A stretch of DNA of 62,821 nt from an uncultured Pelagibacteraceae bacterium (GTDB lineage Bacteria; Pseudomonadota; Alphaproteobacteria; Pelagibacterales; Pelagibacteraceae). This document shows positions 33,969 through 43,958 of the stretch, one piece after another. Position numbers and translations under genes: made by a program. The notes below the pieces were generated by a model. The model was not told the DNA's origin, did no database searches, and worked only from the letters and a program-made list of their open reading frames with translations. The stretch's first letter is position 1; the number at the start of each line of letters is the position of its first letter. The stretch covers positions 1-62,821 of the forward strand of contig CACGYL010000004.1 in the NCBI GenBank assembly GCA_902577285.1. Direction: 5' to 3'.

Positions 33969-34994
33969 ATGACTAAAGACAAAATTAAAATCCATATAAG
34001 AAATAATCACTGGAAAAAGGGTTCTTTACCTTGTGATTTAGAGGGTGAAAAAAATAGTAGTGTCCCAAAAGATTTATTTGAGAGCAAACTTAATAAATAT
34101 CCTAAAATAAAAAATAAAGTCTCATATTTGGTTGATTGGGATGATGATAACTGGATTTCTTCGATGAAAGATGCAGATATTTTACTTGCTTGGGACTTTC
34201 CAACAAAAGATTTAAGTAAAATAGCACCAAATTTAAAATGGATACACATTGTTTCAGCTGGCGTTAACCATCTTTATCCATTTAACTGGATTAAAAAAGA
34301 TTTGGTTTTAACAAATAGTAGCGGGATACACGCAAAAAAAGCAGGGGAATTTGGTTTGATGAGTATTTTGATGCTTCAAAACCATATGACAAAAATAGTT
34401 ACTAATCAGAAAAAAAAAGAGTTTGTAACTTTATTAAGCAACCCAATTGAGAATAAAACAGTTTTGGCTGTCGGCACTGGATCATTAGGAGGGTCAATGA
34501 TTAAACATATCAGTTCGTTAGGAGCAAATGTAATTGGTATAAATAGAAGAGGTAGAAAAGTTGAAGGATGCTCAAAAGTTTTAACATATGATAAAATCGA
34601 TAAAGTCTTACCCGAAGCTGACTTTCTCTATTTAGCAGTTCCAGAAACAAATGAAACAAAAGGATTAATAAATAAGAAAAGATTGGATGTTTTAAAAAAT
34701 TCATGTGGAATAGTTAACATTGGACGTCAATCTGTAATGGATTATGAGCATCTACAAAAAAAATTAACAAAAAATGAAATTTCTGGAGCAATTTTAGATG
34801 TTTTTTCAGAAGAGCCTATAAATAGAAATTCTAAATTCTGGGATACTCCAAATTTGGTAATTACACCTCACATATCGTCAGATAGCAAAGGAAAATATAT
34901 AGAAATGGTTTTAGATAAGTTTTTTAATAATTTAAAACTATTTATTGATAAAAAAAAACTATCTAATCAAGTGGACCCTGATCTAGGATATTAA
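33969..34994 (+). CDS. D-2-hydroxyacid dehydrogenase (NAD(P)-binding)
   Basis: A 341-residue member of the D-isomer-specific 2-hydroxyacid dehydrogenase family. It has SAGVNHLYPF near 97-106, nucleotide motif GTGSLGGSMI near 168-177, catalytic Arg in NIGRQSVMD, the Glu in EEPINRNSKFWD and His in ITPHISSD. It is shorter at the cofactor loop than phosphoglycerate dehydrogenases and closest in outline to glyoxylate/hydroxypyruvate reductases. Which 2-keto acid it reduces is not visible. Confidence 0.85.
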   Translation: MTKDKIKIHIRNNHWKKGSLPCDLEGEKNSSVPKDLFESKLNKYPKIKNKVSYLVDWDDDNWISSMKDADILLAWDFPTKDLSKIAPNLKWIHIVSAGVNHLYPFNWIKKDLVLTNSSGIHAKKAGEFGLMSILMLQNHMTKIVTNQKKKEFVTLLSNPIENKTVLAVGTGSLGGSMIKHISSLGANVIGINRRGRKVEGCSKVLTYDKIDKVLPEADFLYLAVPETNETKGLINKKRLDVLKNSCGIVNIGRQSVMDYEHLQKKLTKNEISGAILDVFSEEPINRNSKFWDTPNLVITPHISSDSKGKYIEMVLDKFFNNLKLFIDKKKLSNQVDPDLGY

Positions 34995-35025
34995 TTGTTT
35001 TATTAATTATTAATTTTATTGAGAA

Positions 35026-36348
35026 TTACCCTAAAGTGTTTGTGACTTCCTTAGTTCCATTTACATTATTTGAATCTGATTTTAATGGTTCTTCGATAGG
35101 TTCAGTTGCTGGGTTTAATTCTAAACCGATTGGTGTAATTGTTGTTGGCAAAGGTATAAACTGAGACTCAGGGTTTTCAATAACTTCTCTTACTTTCATT
35201 CTATAGACACCATACATACCTATCAAAATGTGGAATATGATCAAAAAAATAAAATAGCCATTTTCGCCAACAAAATCCATAAACAAGGAGCACAAAAATG
35301 GACCACTCATAGCTCCCATACCAAAAGCAAATTGCAAACCAGCACCTGCAGAAACAAACTTCTCTTTAGCCACAAAATCATTTGTGTGAGCAAATATTAA
35401 CGCAAACATTGGAAGACTAAAGAATGCATATAAACCTGTAAACACATAAAACCAAAACTTTGAACTTGCTAATCCATCGGGCAAATGCATTGTCCCTACT
35501 GAAAAAATTGCACATAGCGCAAAAAAAGCTGCAGCAAAAGTAGAATAAACAGTTACTGTCCTTCTGTCATAAATGTCAGATAGTTTTCCAATTGGCCATT
35601 GTGAGATAGCACCAGAAATTGCAACTAGAAAAGTTACAAAAGATATTTCAAATATGCTAAAGTTCATTGCTGCAGCATACACTGCAATTAATGCAAACAT
35701 TGCTGAATGACAAACACCACACAAAACAGCACTTACCATACCAAATGGGGAGGCTTCATAAAGTTCTTTAATTTTCATACCAATAATTTTTTTAAATTTT
35801 GGAGCTTTCTTTTTTGTAAGTAGAATTGGAACTAGCGATAAAGACATAAATAATGAAACTAAGATAAAAGGTTGAAAGTTTTCAGGTCTACTAAAATTTA
35901 AAAAAAACATTCCTATTGCCATAGAACTAAAGAGTACAATCATATAAATTGATAAAACACTTCCTCTATTTTTATTACTTGCCCTATCGTTTAACCAACT
36001 TTCTGCAATTGTATAAAGACAAACCATAGAAAATCCTGAAAAAACTCTAAGTACAAACCAAGTTAAAGGATTTATTACAATTGAGTGAACTAATACGACT
36101 ATTGATGCAATTGAAGCAAAAGCTGCAAATACCCTTATGTGACCTACTCTTGAAACAAGGATAGGTACTGTTCGTGCACCAATAAAGTACCCAACAAAAT
36201 ATCCCGTTAACATAAAACCTGTAGCCGTTATACTAAAACTTTCATGTACGGCTCTTACTCCTAACAAGGAAACTTGGAAACCGTGAGCTAACATAATAAG
36301 TCCCATACCTGTAAAAAGGGCCCATGAGTTTTTTAAAATCTTATCCAT
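35026..36348 (-). CDS. MFS transporter (YcaD-like)
   Basis: A 440-residue major facilitator with twelve predicted membrane segments. Motifs include MLAHGFQVSLLGVR in the first segment, the ARTVPILVSRVGHIRVF loop 2-3 (motif A region) and WPIGKLSDIYDRRTVTVY in loop 8-9. The last 60 residues are a proline- and acid-rich polar tail, which is longer than usual for the family. It is the last gene of the long minus-strand run; the substrate is unknown. Confidence 0.85.
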   Translation of the reverse strand: MDKILKNSWALFTGMGLIMLAHGFQVSLLGVRAVHESFSITATGFMLTGYFVGYFIGARTVPILVSRVGHIRVFAAFASIASIVVLVHSIVINPLTWFVLRVFSGFSMVCLYTIAESWLNDRASNKNRGSVLSIYMIVLFSSMAIGMFFLNFSRPENFQPFILVSLFMSLSLVPILLTKKKAPKFKKIIGMKIKELYEASPFGMVSAVLCGVCHSAMFALIAVYAAAMNFSIFEISFVTFLVAISGAISQWPIGKLSDIYDRRTVTVYSTFAAAFFALCAIFSVGTMHLPDGLASSKFWFYVFTGLYAFFSLPMFALIFAHTNDFVAKEKFVSAGAGLQFAFGMGAMSGPFLCSLFMDFVGENGYFIFLIIFHILIGMYGVYRMKVREVIENPESQFIPLPTTITPIGLELNPATEPIEEPLKSDSNNVNGTKEVTNTLG

Positions 36349-36389
36349 AATTTCGCTATCTATGGATGATTTAATATTAAATCAAGAAA

Positions 36390-37265
36390 TTAATTATTAA
36401 TTTTTTGAGGTTCTCTAAGTTTTAAAAAAGAGTGGATGGCTATAGTTGTTATAATTATAATTCCCCCAATTATGGTCTCTAAAGTTGGTTGCTCTTTTAT
36501 AACCAACCAAACCCAAATTGGGCCAATTATAGTTTCAAGTAAGAAAAACAAATTCACTTCCTCAGCAGGAATAAACCTGGGTGCAATTGTTACCAAAACA
36601 AATGGAAGAGCTACACAAACTATGCACATCAAGGGTATATAAATCTGATCAGATCCGATTAAATTGAAATTTTCTACAAAAAAGAAGGCAAAAACAGCAA
36701 CTCCTAATTTTCCCATGACAGCAGATGGCAAAAGATCTCTGTCTTTAGCATATCTTATCAGCACAGCGTTGACTGCTAATCCTGCAGCGGTAACAAATCC
36801 CATAATATTTCCAAAGAGATTTCCTATTTTAATTGAATCATAGAATATGAATAAAACAGCAAAAAATGTTATAAAAATAGCTATCCAGGTTCCTTTACTA
36901 GGTATCTCTTTTAAAAAAATAGCACCTAAAATTGCAGATATCATTGGCGCTAACGCAATCATGATCAAAGTATTGGCTACATTTGTATTTTGAATAGATA
37001 TTATGAAGGTAATATTACATATTGAAAAGCTGATAGCATAAAATATGCCAACAGTACCTACTTTAAAAAATGCGTTTATGAAATTTTTTCTATAAAATAA
37101 TAACAATCCAATAAAAACTAGAAAAAAAGGGATTAGACCTCTATAAAAAAGCATTCCCCAAGTTTCAATGTTAGAAAGTCTAATTAAAAGTGAGTCAGGT
37201 GTTATGAACATTACAGCCACGAAAGCTAGCAATGATCCTCTTTTTTGATCAGATAATTTATTCAA
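36390..37265 (-). CDS. EamA/DMT family permease
   Basis: About 291 residues with ten membrane segments in two EamA repeats, including GAIFLKEIPSKGTW near the end of the first repeat and ETIIGPIWVWLVIKEQPT in the second. I place the start at TTG 37265, which overlaps the gshB TGA by two bases and fits the coupled starts seen across this region. Another TTG at 37283 adds six residues. There is no ATG before the first membrane segment. Position suggests a link with thiol metabolism but does not prove it. Confidence 0.82.
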   Translation of the reverse strand: MNKLSDQKRGSLLAFVAVMFITPDSLLIRLSNIETWGMLFYRGLIPFFLVFIGLLLFYRKNFINAFFKVGTVGIFYAISFSICNITFIISIQNTNVANTLIMIALAPMISAILGAIFLKEIPSKGTWIAIFITFFAVLFIFYDSIKIGNLFGNIMGFVTAAGLAVNAVLIRYAKDRDLLPSAVMGKLGVAVFAFFFVENFNLIGSDQIYIPLMCIVCVALPFVLVTIAPRFIPAEEVNLFFLLETIIGPIWVWLVIKEQPTLETIIGGIIIITTIAIHSFLKLREPQKINN

Positions 37266-38188
37266 GCTTTTAAACCTTTCCAAAATGTCTTAGCAAGATT
37301 TATTTTAGATAGGTCGTAGTATGTTTTTAATCCAGTAGGGGAGGTAACATTAATATCTCCATTTAACTGCTGATCTATAAAGTCTATCCCAGCAAAATAA
37401 ATATTATCTTTATTTAATCTTTTACCAATAATTTTTGAAATCTTAATTTCTTTTTTAGTAAGGCTAGTAAGTTTTGGTACAGCACCTTTGCTCATATTAC
37501 TTAAATATGAGCCTTTCTTAGGAACTCTTGAAATTGCACCACATACTTTGCCATTTATTATAAAAACTCTTTTATCTCCTTTAGATATATTTTTTAAAAA
37601 CTTTTGAAACATAGAATGTCCATTTTTTTTTAGAAAGTTTGTAATTAATTTTTTATTAAACTTATTCTTAATTAGATGAATTTGATTCCCTCCATATCCA
37701 TTTATGGGTTTCATAATCATATTTTTATTTTTATTAAAAAATTTTCTAATTTCATCAATATTATTTGAAAATATTGTATCTGGCATATATTTTGAAAATT
37801 TTTTCGAATATAATTTTTCAGATACGTTTCTAATAGCCATTGGGTTATTTATCACCCTTGTTTTTTTTAGATCATCCAAAATAAGAGTTGTAATTAAATA
37901 TTCTGAGTTGAAAGGTGGATCTTGTCTAATTAAAATAAATTTAAGATTTTCGACGTCAATATTTTGTTTTTTATAAATTTTATAAAATTTTTTACTTTTA
38001 TAATTTAATTTTACAAACACTCCATTTGCATATGTTTTATTTTTGATGATAGATAAGTTTGAAGGAGTATAATAAAATATCTTATATCCTAGTTTCTGAG
38101 CTTCATAAGCTAAAAATATTGATGTATCAGAAGATATATTAATTTTATCTAATTTATCGCCTTGTATGCCTATTATTTTATTTGTCAT
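37262..38188 (-). CDS. gshB: Glutathione synthetase
   Basis: Joins gamma-glutamylcysteine and glycine with ATP. The 308-residue protein starts like the proteobacterial enzyme (IGIQGDKLDKINISSDTSIFLA), has RQDPPFNSEYL, the ATP-grasp segment MKPINGYGGNQIH, the RVFIINGKVCGAISRVP block and a C-terminal INVTSPTGLKT loop that contacts glutathione. It overlaps gshA by 11 bases, giving the complete two-step glutathione route in a single unit. Confidence 0.93.
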   Translation of the reverse strand: MTNKIIGIQGDKLDKINISSDTSIFLAYEAQKLGYKIFYYTPSNLSIIKNKTYANGVFVKLNYKSKKFYKIYKKQNIDVENLKFILIRQDPPFNSEYLITTLILDDLKKTRVINNPMAIRNVSEKLYSKKFSKYMPDTIFSNNIDEIRKFFNKNKNMIMKPINGYGGNQIHLIKNKFNKKLITNFLKKNGHSMFQKFLKNISKGDKRVFIINGKVCGAISRVPKKGSYLSNMSKGAVPKLTSLTKKEIKISKIIGKRLNKDNIYFAGIDFIDQQLNGDINVTSPTGLKTYYDLSKINLAKTFWKGLKA

Positions 38189-39467
38189 ATAAATCTTCTA
38201 AATTTTGAAATTTAGAGAATTTATTTATAACATGACTGGCCACTGTTTCTTTATTATTGATAATATTATTTAGATGTTCCAGGTATTTAGTTTCGTTTGT
38301 ACCGCTTTTTCCAATAAAATCTCTCTTTTCTAAGCCTTTTTCAGCAATTTTTAACAAGTTAGAGATCCAATATATCATATCTTTACCCATTAAATTTGTA
38401 TCAAGTCCTTTCATTGGTGCATCTTTATAAGCATTCAATAAATCTTTCTTTTCCCATTTTGAAATAAACTCTAATGCTTCGTCTAAGTTACCGTATAAAA
38501 GACCAATAAAAAAAGCAGGGCCAGCACAGATACAGTCCCAACCACAAGTATCCATAGATCTTAATTCGATATATTGTTTTAATCTATTCTCTGTAAATAT
38601 AGTACTTAAATGCAATCCAAGATCGTCAATACTTGGTAAAGATTTATTTATTTCTTGAATATTACCATTCATATAATCAGAAAATTTATAATTTTTACCA
38701 GATAAATATTTATCATTTTTTTTTATAAACAGTATTGGATAATCCATTACAAATTCTGCATATTTTTCAAAATCAACATTTTCTAAAAAAATTTCTGGAA
38801 GGCCACCCCTTGATGTTTCCTGCCATACTTTTGATCGGTATGATAAGTATTTACTATCTTTTTTCTCAACTATTGATGAGTTTGCAAAAAGTGCGATACT
38901 TAACGGAACTAAACTATTTGCTAATTTAAACTTTTTTATGAAATCATTTTCAGACGTGTAGTCTAGATTTAGCTGTGTCCCAGATGTTCTATACATCATA
39001 TCTAAACTGAGAGGTCCACCTTTAGGCATATCTCTTGTCATTACTTCATATCTTTTTTTAGGATTATTTGGAATTTCAGACAACTTAGATATTGGATCAA
39101 ATCCAGCGCTTACTATTTTTAAATCTAATTTTTCAACAACTTGTTTAAGTTCAAACAAATAATTATTAGCTTCAGAGCAAACTTCATGAATATTTTTTAA
39201 TTGAGCACCTGCAAGCTCAATTTGATTACCTGGTTCTAAAGTTATACTCTTATTATCTTTATTTAACGCTATAACATTCTCACCTTCATAGGATGGTTTC
39301 CAACCAAATTCATATAAAATTTTGAAAATATCTTTAATTGTAGAATAGTTAATTCTTTTATTATTCTTCTTATAGAAAAGAAATTTTTCATGCTCAACAC
39401 CTATTTTGGAATTTATAGGCTCCTTAATTCCAGATTTAAAATGATCTATTATATTATCTTTATTCAT
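38178..39467 (-). CDS. gshA: Glutamate-cysteine ligase (GCS2/plant-type)
   Basis: First and rate-limiting step of glutathione synthesis. The 429-residue length and motifs IGVEHEKFLFY, ITLEPGNQIELAGA near 76-89, MYRTSGTQLNLDY and IELRSMDTCGWDCICAGPAFF near 298-318 (quoted in part) place it in the alphaproteobacterial and plant GCL group, not the E. coli GshA type. It is followed by gshB in an 11-base overlap. Confidence 0.93.
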   Translation of the reverse strand: MNKDNIIDHFKSGIKEPINSKIGVEHEKFLFYKKNNKRINYSTIKDIFKILYEFGWKPSYEGENVIALNKDNKSITLEPGNQIELAGAQLKNIHEVCSEANNYLFELKQVVEKLDLKIVSAGFDPISKLSEIPNNPKKRYEVMTRDMPKGGPLSLDMMYRTSGTQLNLDYTSENDFIKKFKLANSLVPLSIALFANSSIVEKKDSKYLSYRSKVWQETSRGGLPEIFLENVDFEKYAEFVMDYPILFIKKNDKYLSGKNYKFSDYMNGNIQEINKSLPSIDDLGLHLSTIFTENRLKQYIELRSMDTCGWDCICAGPAFFIGLLYGNLDEALEFISKWEKKDLLNAYKDAPMKGLDTNLMGKDMIYWISNLLKIAEKGLEKRDFIGKSGTNETKYLEHLNNIINNKETVASHVINKFSKFQNLEDLYDK

Positions 39468-39476
39468 ATTAACGAT

Positions 39477-41417
39477 TTAATAACTCTTACTTAGATATTC
39501 AACAGCTTCATTTATGTTAGTTAATTTGTTAGAACAAGTTTGATTTTTACATACAATAACACTTGGTTTTGTATCATTATTTAATTGGTAAACAAATGTT
39601 GCAACTCCTAGATATTCTTTTTGTAAATAAAGCTGTATTTCCTTAATAGACTGGGATGTTCCACTGAATGTGAATGATAAGCTATTATCGCAAATATCTA
39701 GGGTTTTAATAAAGCTAAACATTTGTGAATAATAAGAGTTTAAAACCTGATGAAATGATTTTTTAAGAACCTCATTTCTTTCAGACCATATTTTATCATT
39801 TGTAATAGAATATAATTTATTTGAAATTAGTAGATAAACACTATTACCATTTGGTATATTGCTATCGTTTAAGTCTAGTGGACTTGCAAACAAATCATTA
39901 TCTTTAATAATATTTTTCTGGAATAGCTGTGTTTCTTTATTAAAGAATAATTCCCAGGTATCATTCATTATTTTTATTGATTTTTCTAAAGCATTTTTGT
40001 CAGCTTTAACTTCATATAGCGTTATCATGAGTAAAGCATAATATACATAGTCCTCAAGAAAAGTTTCTATTTCTTTATTTTCATAACAATGAATAATTTT
40101 TTGATGCAATTTTGTATTTAATATTTCAATTGTTTCTATCGTGTTATTTTTTAAATCTTCATCATCTAAATATACTGAAGTTTTGAGAAGAACTTGTAGC
40201 ATATATGCATTTAAATCAGTTTGAGACTTATCATCAAAAAATGGTTTTACTCTTTTTCTTCTAATATTAAGTAATTTATTTTTTATTTGGTCTAGGTTAT
40301 TTTTATCTTCGTCAAGTATTAAATTTTTTTCCACCAAAATGTTTTTACCTTCGAAATTACCACTTTCCGAAATTTCATACTTATTTTCTAGTATTTTAAT
40401 GTCATCTTTTAAAAGATTTTTTAACTCTTCGTATGACCAAACATAATATTTTCCTTCAACACCTTCGCTATCAGCATCATATGCTGAACCATATAATTCT
40501 TCTTTATTTTTAAATTCATTATTAAAATATTGAATTGTTTGTAAAAGTTTATTTTTAAAATAATCATTTTTCGTATTTTGATAAAATTTAGTTAAGAGAT
40601 CGATAAATTGGATATTGTCATAAAGCATTTTTTCAAAGTGAGGAATTATCCATTTTTCATCAACAGCATATCTTGAAATTCCTCCTTCAAGTTGATCATA
40701 AATACCTTTCGAACAAAGATTATTAAGTAAAACTTCAACGGGTTTAAAATAATTTTTATTTTTAGTTTTTAAATAAAAGTAAAACATTGCATCAAATAAA
40801 TAAAATTGGGGGAACTTTGGAGCCCCTTTAAAACTTCCGTTATTTTCATCTAAATAATTAATAATTTTTTCAACAAATGGCTCCAAAGGTTGATTTAAAA
40901 CTGCAGATCTTTGATTAATTTTTGTGAATATTTCTTTAACTTGTGGTGCTTGAGCTAAAATTTTCTCTCTATTTTCATTATACACGTTATGCACGTTGTT
41001 TAAGACTTTTTTAAAGTCAGGCCTTCCTTGAATTTCCTTAGGTGGAAAGTAAGTGCCACCAGTAAAAGGTACACCATTTTCGTCTAAAAACATTGATAGT
41101 GGCCATCCACCTTGTGCCCCAGTTAATATTGATAAACTTTTTTGAAAGACATAATCTAAGTCTGGTCTTTCCTCTCTATCAACTTTAATATTTATAAACT
41201 TATCGTTCATTAGTTTCGCAGTTTCTTCATTTTCAAAACTCTCATGAGCCATAACATGACACCAATGGCAGCTTGCATATCCAACGCTTAAAAATATGGG
41301 TTTTTTTTCTTTCTTTGCTTTATCTAAAGTTTCTTTATTCCAAGGGAACCAATCAACAGGATTATCTTTATGTTGTTGAAGATACGGACTTTTTTCGTTT
41401 TTTAAAATATTAGACAA
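39477..41417 (-). CDS. DUF255 thioredoxin-domain protein (YyaL/spermatogenesis-associated 20 family)
   Basis: About 646 residues: an N-terminal thioredoxin-like domain beginning [17 protein letters not shown] with a CHWC redox pair (Cys50, Cys53) and [11 protein letters not shown], followed by an alpha/alpha-barrel resembling N-acylglucosamine 2-epimerases and cellobiose epimerases ([20 protein letters not shown] region). I set the start at TTG 41417, one base after the HD gene stop; the alternative TTG at 41471 overlaps that gene and adds residues not typical of the family. The function is unknown; it lies beside glutathione genes. Confidence 0.87.
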   Translation of the reverse strand: MSNILKNEKSPYLQQHKDNPVDWFPWNKETLDKAKKEKKPIFLSVGYASCHWCHVMAHESFENEETAKLMNDKFINIKVDREERPDLDYVFQKSLSILTGAQGGWPLSMFLDENGVPFTGGTYFPPKEIQGRPDFKKVLNNVHNVYNENREKILAQAPQVKEIFTKINQRSAVLNQPLEPFVEKIINYLDENNGSFKGAPKFPQFYLFDAMFYFYLKTKNKNYFKPVEVLLNNLCSKGIYDQLEGGISRYAVDEKWIIPHFEKMLYDNIQFIDLLTKFYQNTKNDYFKNKLLQTIQYFNNEFKNKEELYGSAYDADSEGVEGKYYVWSYEELKNLLKDDIKILENKYEISESGNFEGKNILVEKNLILDEDKNNLDQIKNKLLNIRRKRVKPFFDDKSQTDLNAYMLQVLLKTSVYLDDEDLKNNTIETIEILNTKLHQKIIHCYENKEIETFLEDYVYYALLMITLYEVKADKNALEKSIKIMNDTWELFFNKETQLFQKNIIKDNDLFASPLDLNDSNIPNGNSVYLLISNKLYSITNDKIWSERNEVLKKSFHQVLNSYYSQMFSFIKTLDICDNSLSFTFSGTSQSIKEIQLYLQKEYLGVATFVYQLNNDTKPSVIVCKNQTCSNKLTNINEAVEYLSKSY

Positions 41418-41418
41418 T

Positions 41419-41976
41419 TTAGTGATGGTAGTAAGGTTTTCTAGAAAAAATATTCCTAACCATTGGCTCAAATTCTTTTAAAGTCATTGATTTATAATTT
41501 GGATCAAAAGAAGCTTGATCATATTTTTCACAAAAATCTACTGTTGCTTGATAATGTTCTGCATTCTTATATTTTTCTCTTGCATTCTTATCCCCACCCA
41601 AGTGCTCTGCAGAATAGTAAGTTTGAAATAGACCATGATGTAAAATAATCCAGTAGGTTTTTTCTGAAACGTAAGGTTTAATTACTGATGCTGCGTATTG
41701 AGAATGATTCATTGGAGCTAACTCATCTCCAAGATCATGTAATAATGTTGCTACAACCATTTCCTCGTTTTCTCCGTTTTTATATGCTCTTGTTGCAGCT
41801 TGTAATGAGTGTTCTAATCTTGTTATCTGATAGCCTTCAAGTGTAGTAGTTTGTGAAGCTAAATAATCTAAAATTCTATCTGCAGTTTTTCTTTCATATT
41901 GGCTCTCTAATTTTTCTAAAAGTTGATAGTCATCTTTAGTACCGTTCTTCATTTCTGTAAAACTTACTTTTTTCAT
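41419..41976 (-). CDS. HD-domain protein, possible mixed-valent diiron oxygenase
   Basis: A 185-residue single HD domain. Candidate metal residues are His56 (RLEHSLQAA), His80-Asp81 (LLHDLGD), His91 (MNHSQYAA), His113/114 (LHHGLFQ) and Asp153 or Asp158. The LEHSLQAA and HDLGDELAP patterns resemble the PhnZ/TmpB group, which cleave hydroxy-phosphonates, and distantly myo-inositol oxygenase. The Tyr/Glu lid residues of PhnZ are not clearly kept, so the substrate is open. The gene starts one base after purF and is coupled to the DUF255 gene. A phosphohydrolase is the alternative. Confidence 0.68.
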   Translation of the reverse strand: MKKVSFTEMKNGTKDDYQLLEKLESQYERKTADRILDYLASQTTTLEGYQITRLEHSLQAATRAYKNGENEEMVVATLLHDLGDELAPMNHSQYAASVIKPYVSEKTYWIILHHGLFQTYYSAEHLGGDKNAREKYKNAEHYQATVDFCEKYDQASFDPNYKSMTLKEFEPMVRNIFSRKPYYHH

Positions 41977-41977
41977 A

Positions 41978-43447
41978 TTAATTATTTGATGCCGTGCTTA
42001 ATAAGGAAAGTTGGGTTACTTTATCTTCACCTAGTTCATCAATTATTTTTACAGGGTATTCCCCGGTAAAGTGATGATCTGTTAATTGTGGATAATTTTC
42101 ATTTCTTTTCTCAAATCCCATTCCTAAATATAAACCATTCAAACTTAGGAATTTTAGTGATTTTGCTTTTATAAATTCACAAATTTCTGTTTTTGATTTG
42201 TTTGCAGCCAAAAGTTCTTTTTTAGTTGGTGTATCGACACCATAAAAATCAGGGAATTTTATTTCTGGGCTTGCTATTCTCACGTGAACTTCTTTTGCAC
42301 CAGAATCGTATAACATCTTCACTATTTTTGACGATGTGGTACCTCTAACAAGTGAGTCATCAACTAGAATTATTCTTTTATCTTTAATTACAGAAATATT
42401 TGGATTTAATTTCAACTTAACTCCTAAACTTCTAATTTGTTGAGATGGTTCAATAAAAGTCCTTCCAACATAATGGTTTCTAATTAAACCTAAATCAAAT
42501 TTTAGCCCTCTTTCTTCAGCATATCCCAATGCTGCAGCGTTACCAGAGTCTGGAACTGGTACAACTAAGTCGGCCTCTATTTTATCCTCTTTTGCTAATT
42601 GTTGTCCAAAATTCTTTCTGTATTCATATGCGGTTTTACCGCTTAAGATACTGTCTGGTCTAGAGAAATAAATGTACTCAAACACGCATGGTCTAATTTT
42701 TTTTGGAGGGAAAGGTTTAATACTTTTTAATTCGTCATTTTCTACATAAACAATCTCTCCATTTTCAACCTCTCTTACAAATTTTGCTCCAATTATATCA
42801 AATGCACAAGTTTCAGAAGCAAGTACATATGAATTTTTCAATTTACCAATTACTAACGGTCTAATTCCGTAGGGATCTCTTACACCTATTAGAGTATTTT
42901 GTGTCATCATTACAAGTGCATAACCACCTTGAATTTGAAATATAGCATCAATGATTTTATCTATAGTTTTTCCTCTTTTTGATTTAGCAATTAATTGAAC
43001 AATAGTTTCAGTGTCAGATGTTGTGTAAAATATAGCACCATCCTGAACTAATTTATTCCTTAAAGTTATAGCATTTGTAAGATTACCATTATGTGCAACA
43101 CCAATACCACCTGCATTTGTATCAGCAAAAAAAGGCTGCACATTCCTTAAAGCAGTTCCACCTGTCGTTGAGTACCGATTATGACCAATTGCGTATTTTC
43201 CAGGAAGTTTTTTTAAAACTTTTTCATCGTTAAAGTTATCGCCAACTAACCCAAATCTTTTTTCCGAATGATATTTTTCTCCATCGTATGAAACAATACC
43301 ACAACCTTCTTGACCTCTATGTTGAAGGGCATGTAGGCCTAAAGCTGCAAGGGTAGAAGCATCAGCAGAATTACTTATTCCAAAAACCGCACACTCTTCC
43401 TTGATCTTAGGATCATATATCTTGAACTTTTTCTTTAGTCTCTTCAT
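41978..43447 (-). CDS. purF: Amidophosphoribosyltransferase
   Basis: First committed step of purine synthesis: PRPP plus glutamine gives phosphoribosylamine. The 489-residue protein carries an 18-residue leader before the nucleophile Cys19 of EECAVFGI, which should be removed for activity. Glutamine-site blocks HNRYSTTG and AHNGNLTN follow, and the PRPP loop IILVDDSLVRGTTS lies in the second half. Its start overlaps cvpA by 35 bases. cvpA-purF is a classic pair. Confidence 0.95.
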   Translation of the reverse strand: MKRLKKKFKIYDPKIKEECAVFGISNSADASTLAALGLHALQHRGQEGCGIVSYDGEKYHSEKRFGLVGDNFNDEKVLKKLPGKYAIGHNRYSTTGGTALRNVQPFFADTNAGGIGVAHNGNLTNAITLRNKLVQDGAIFYTTSDTETIVQLIAKSKRGKTIDKIIDAIFQIQGGYALVMMTQNTLIGVRDPYGIRPLVIGKLKNSYVLASETCAFDIIGAKFVREVENGEIVYVENDELKSIKPFPPKKIRPCVFEYIYFSRPDSILSGKTAYEYRKNFGQQLAKEDKIEADLVVPVPDSGNAAALGYAEERGLKFDLGLIRNHYVGRTFIEPSQQIRSLGVKLKLNPNISVIKDKRIILVDDSLVRGTTSSKIVKMLYDSGAKEVHVRIASPEIKFPDFYGVDTPTKKELLAANKSKTEICEFIKAKSLKFLSLNGLYLGMGFEKRNENYPQLTDHHFTGEYPVKIIDELGEDKVTQLSLLSTASNN

Positions 43448-43955
43448 ATTCTTTTTTATCAGGAAATTCTTTTATAAGATAGTTACTGCCTTTTTCAACC
43501 CATGCATATGTAAAAGCATCATCTAAATTAATTGGCCATTTTTTGTGGTTATAGATGATATTTATAGTTGTATAAATACATACAACTATAACGTAAGCCC
43601 TAATAAATCCAAAAAAGAAACCAAAGATTCTATCTAGATTTCCTAATCCAGAGTAGGTGACTGCTCTATTAATTCCTTTATTTATTAATAAAATTAAAAA
43701 TATAATTATTATGAATAATCCTATACCAACTATTATATCAAGCACATATTCACTATCAATTATATCCTCAAAATATGGCTTTACTTTTGGAAATAGAAAT
43801 AGAGTAACAACATATGCTAAAAGCCATTTAGAGGCTGACAAAATGCTCAATAAAAAACCTTTTTTTGTACAAGTTATCAAGGATAGTACTGTAAAAACTA
43901 AATAAACAATATCAAAGGTATATAGTTCAGTAAAAAAATCTTTTACAACTTCCAT
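43413..43955 (-). CDS. cvpA: CvpA family membrane protein
   Basis: A 180-residue protein with four membrane segments (about 10-26, 33-55, 73-92 and 109-128), FDIVYLVFTVLSLITCTKKG at the start and the GNLDRIFGFFFGFIRAYVIV block near 101-120 that marks CvpA. In other bacteria the gene is needed for colicin V production and envelope homeostasis; the mechanism is unclear. It overlaps purF by 35 bases and starts three bases after the RND gene. Confidence 0.88.
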   Translation of the reverse strand: MEVVKDFFTELYTFDIVYLVFTVLSLITCTKKGFLLSILSASKWLLAYVVTLFLFPKVKPYFEDIIDSEYVLDIIVGIGLFIIIIFLILLINKGINRAVTYSGLGNLDRIFGFFFGFIRAYVIVVCIYTTINIIYNHKKWPINLDDAFTYAWVEKGSNYLIKEFPDKKEYEETKEKVQDI

Positions 43956-43958
43956 TAA

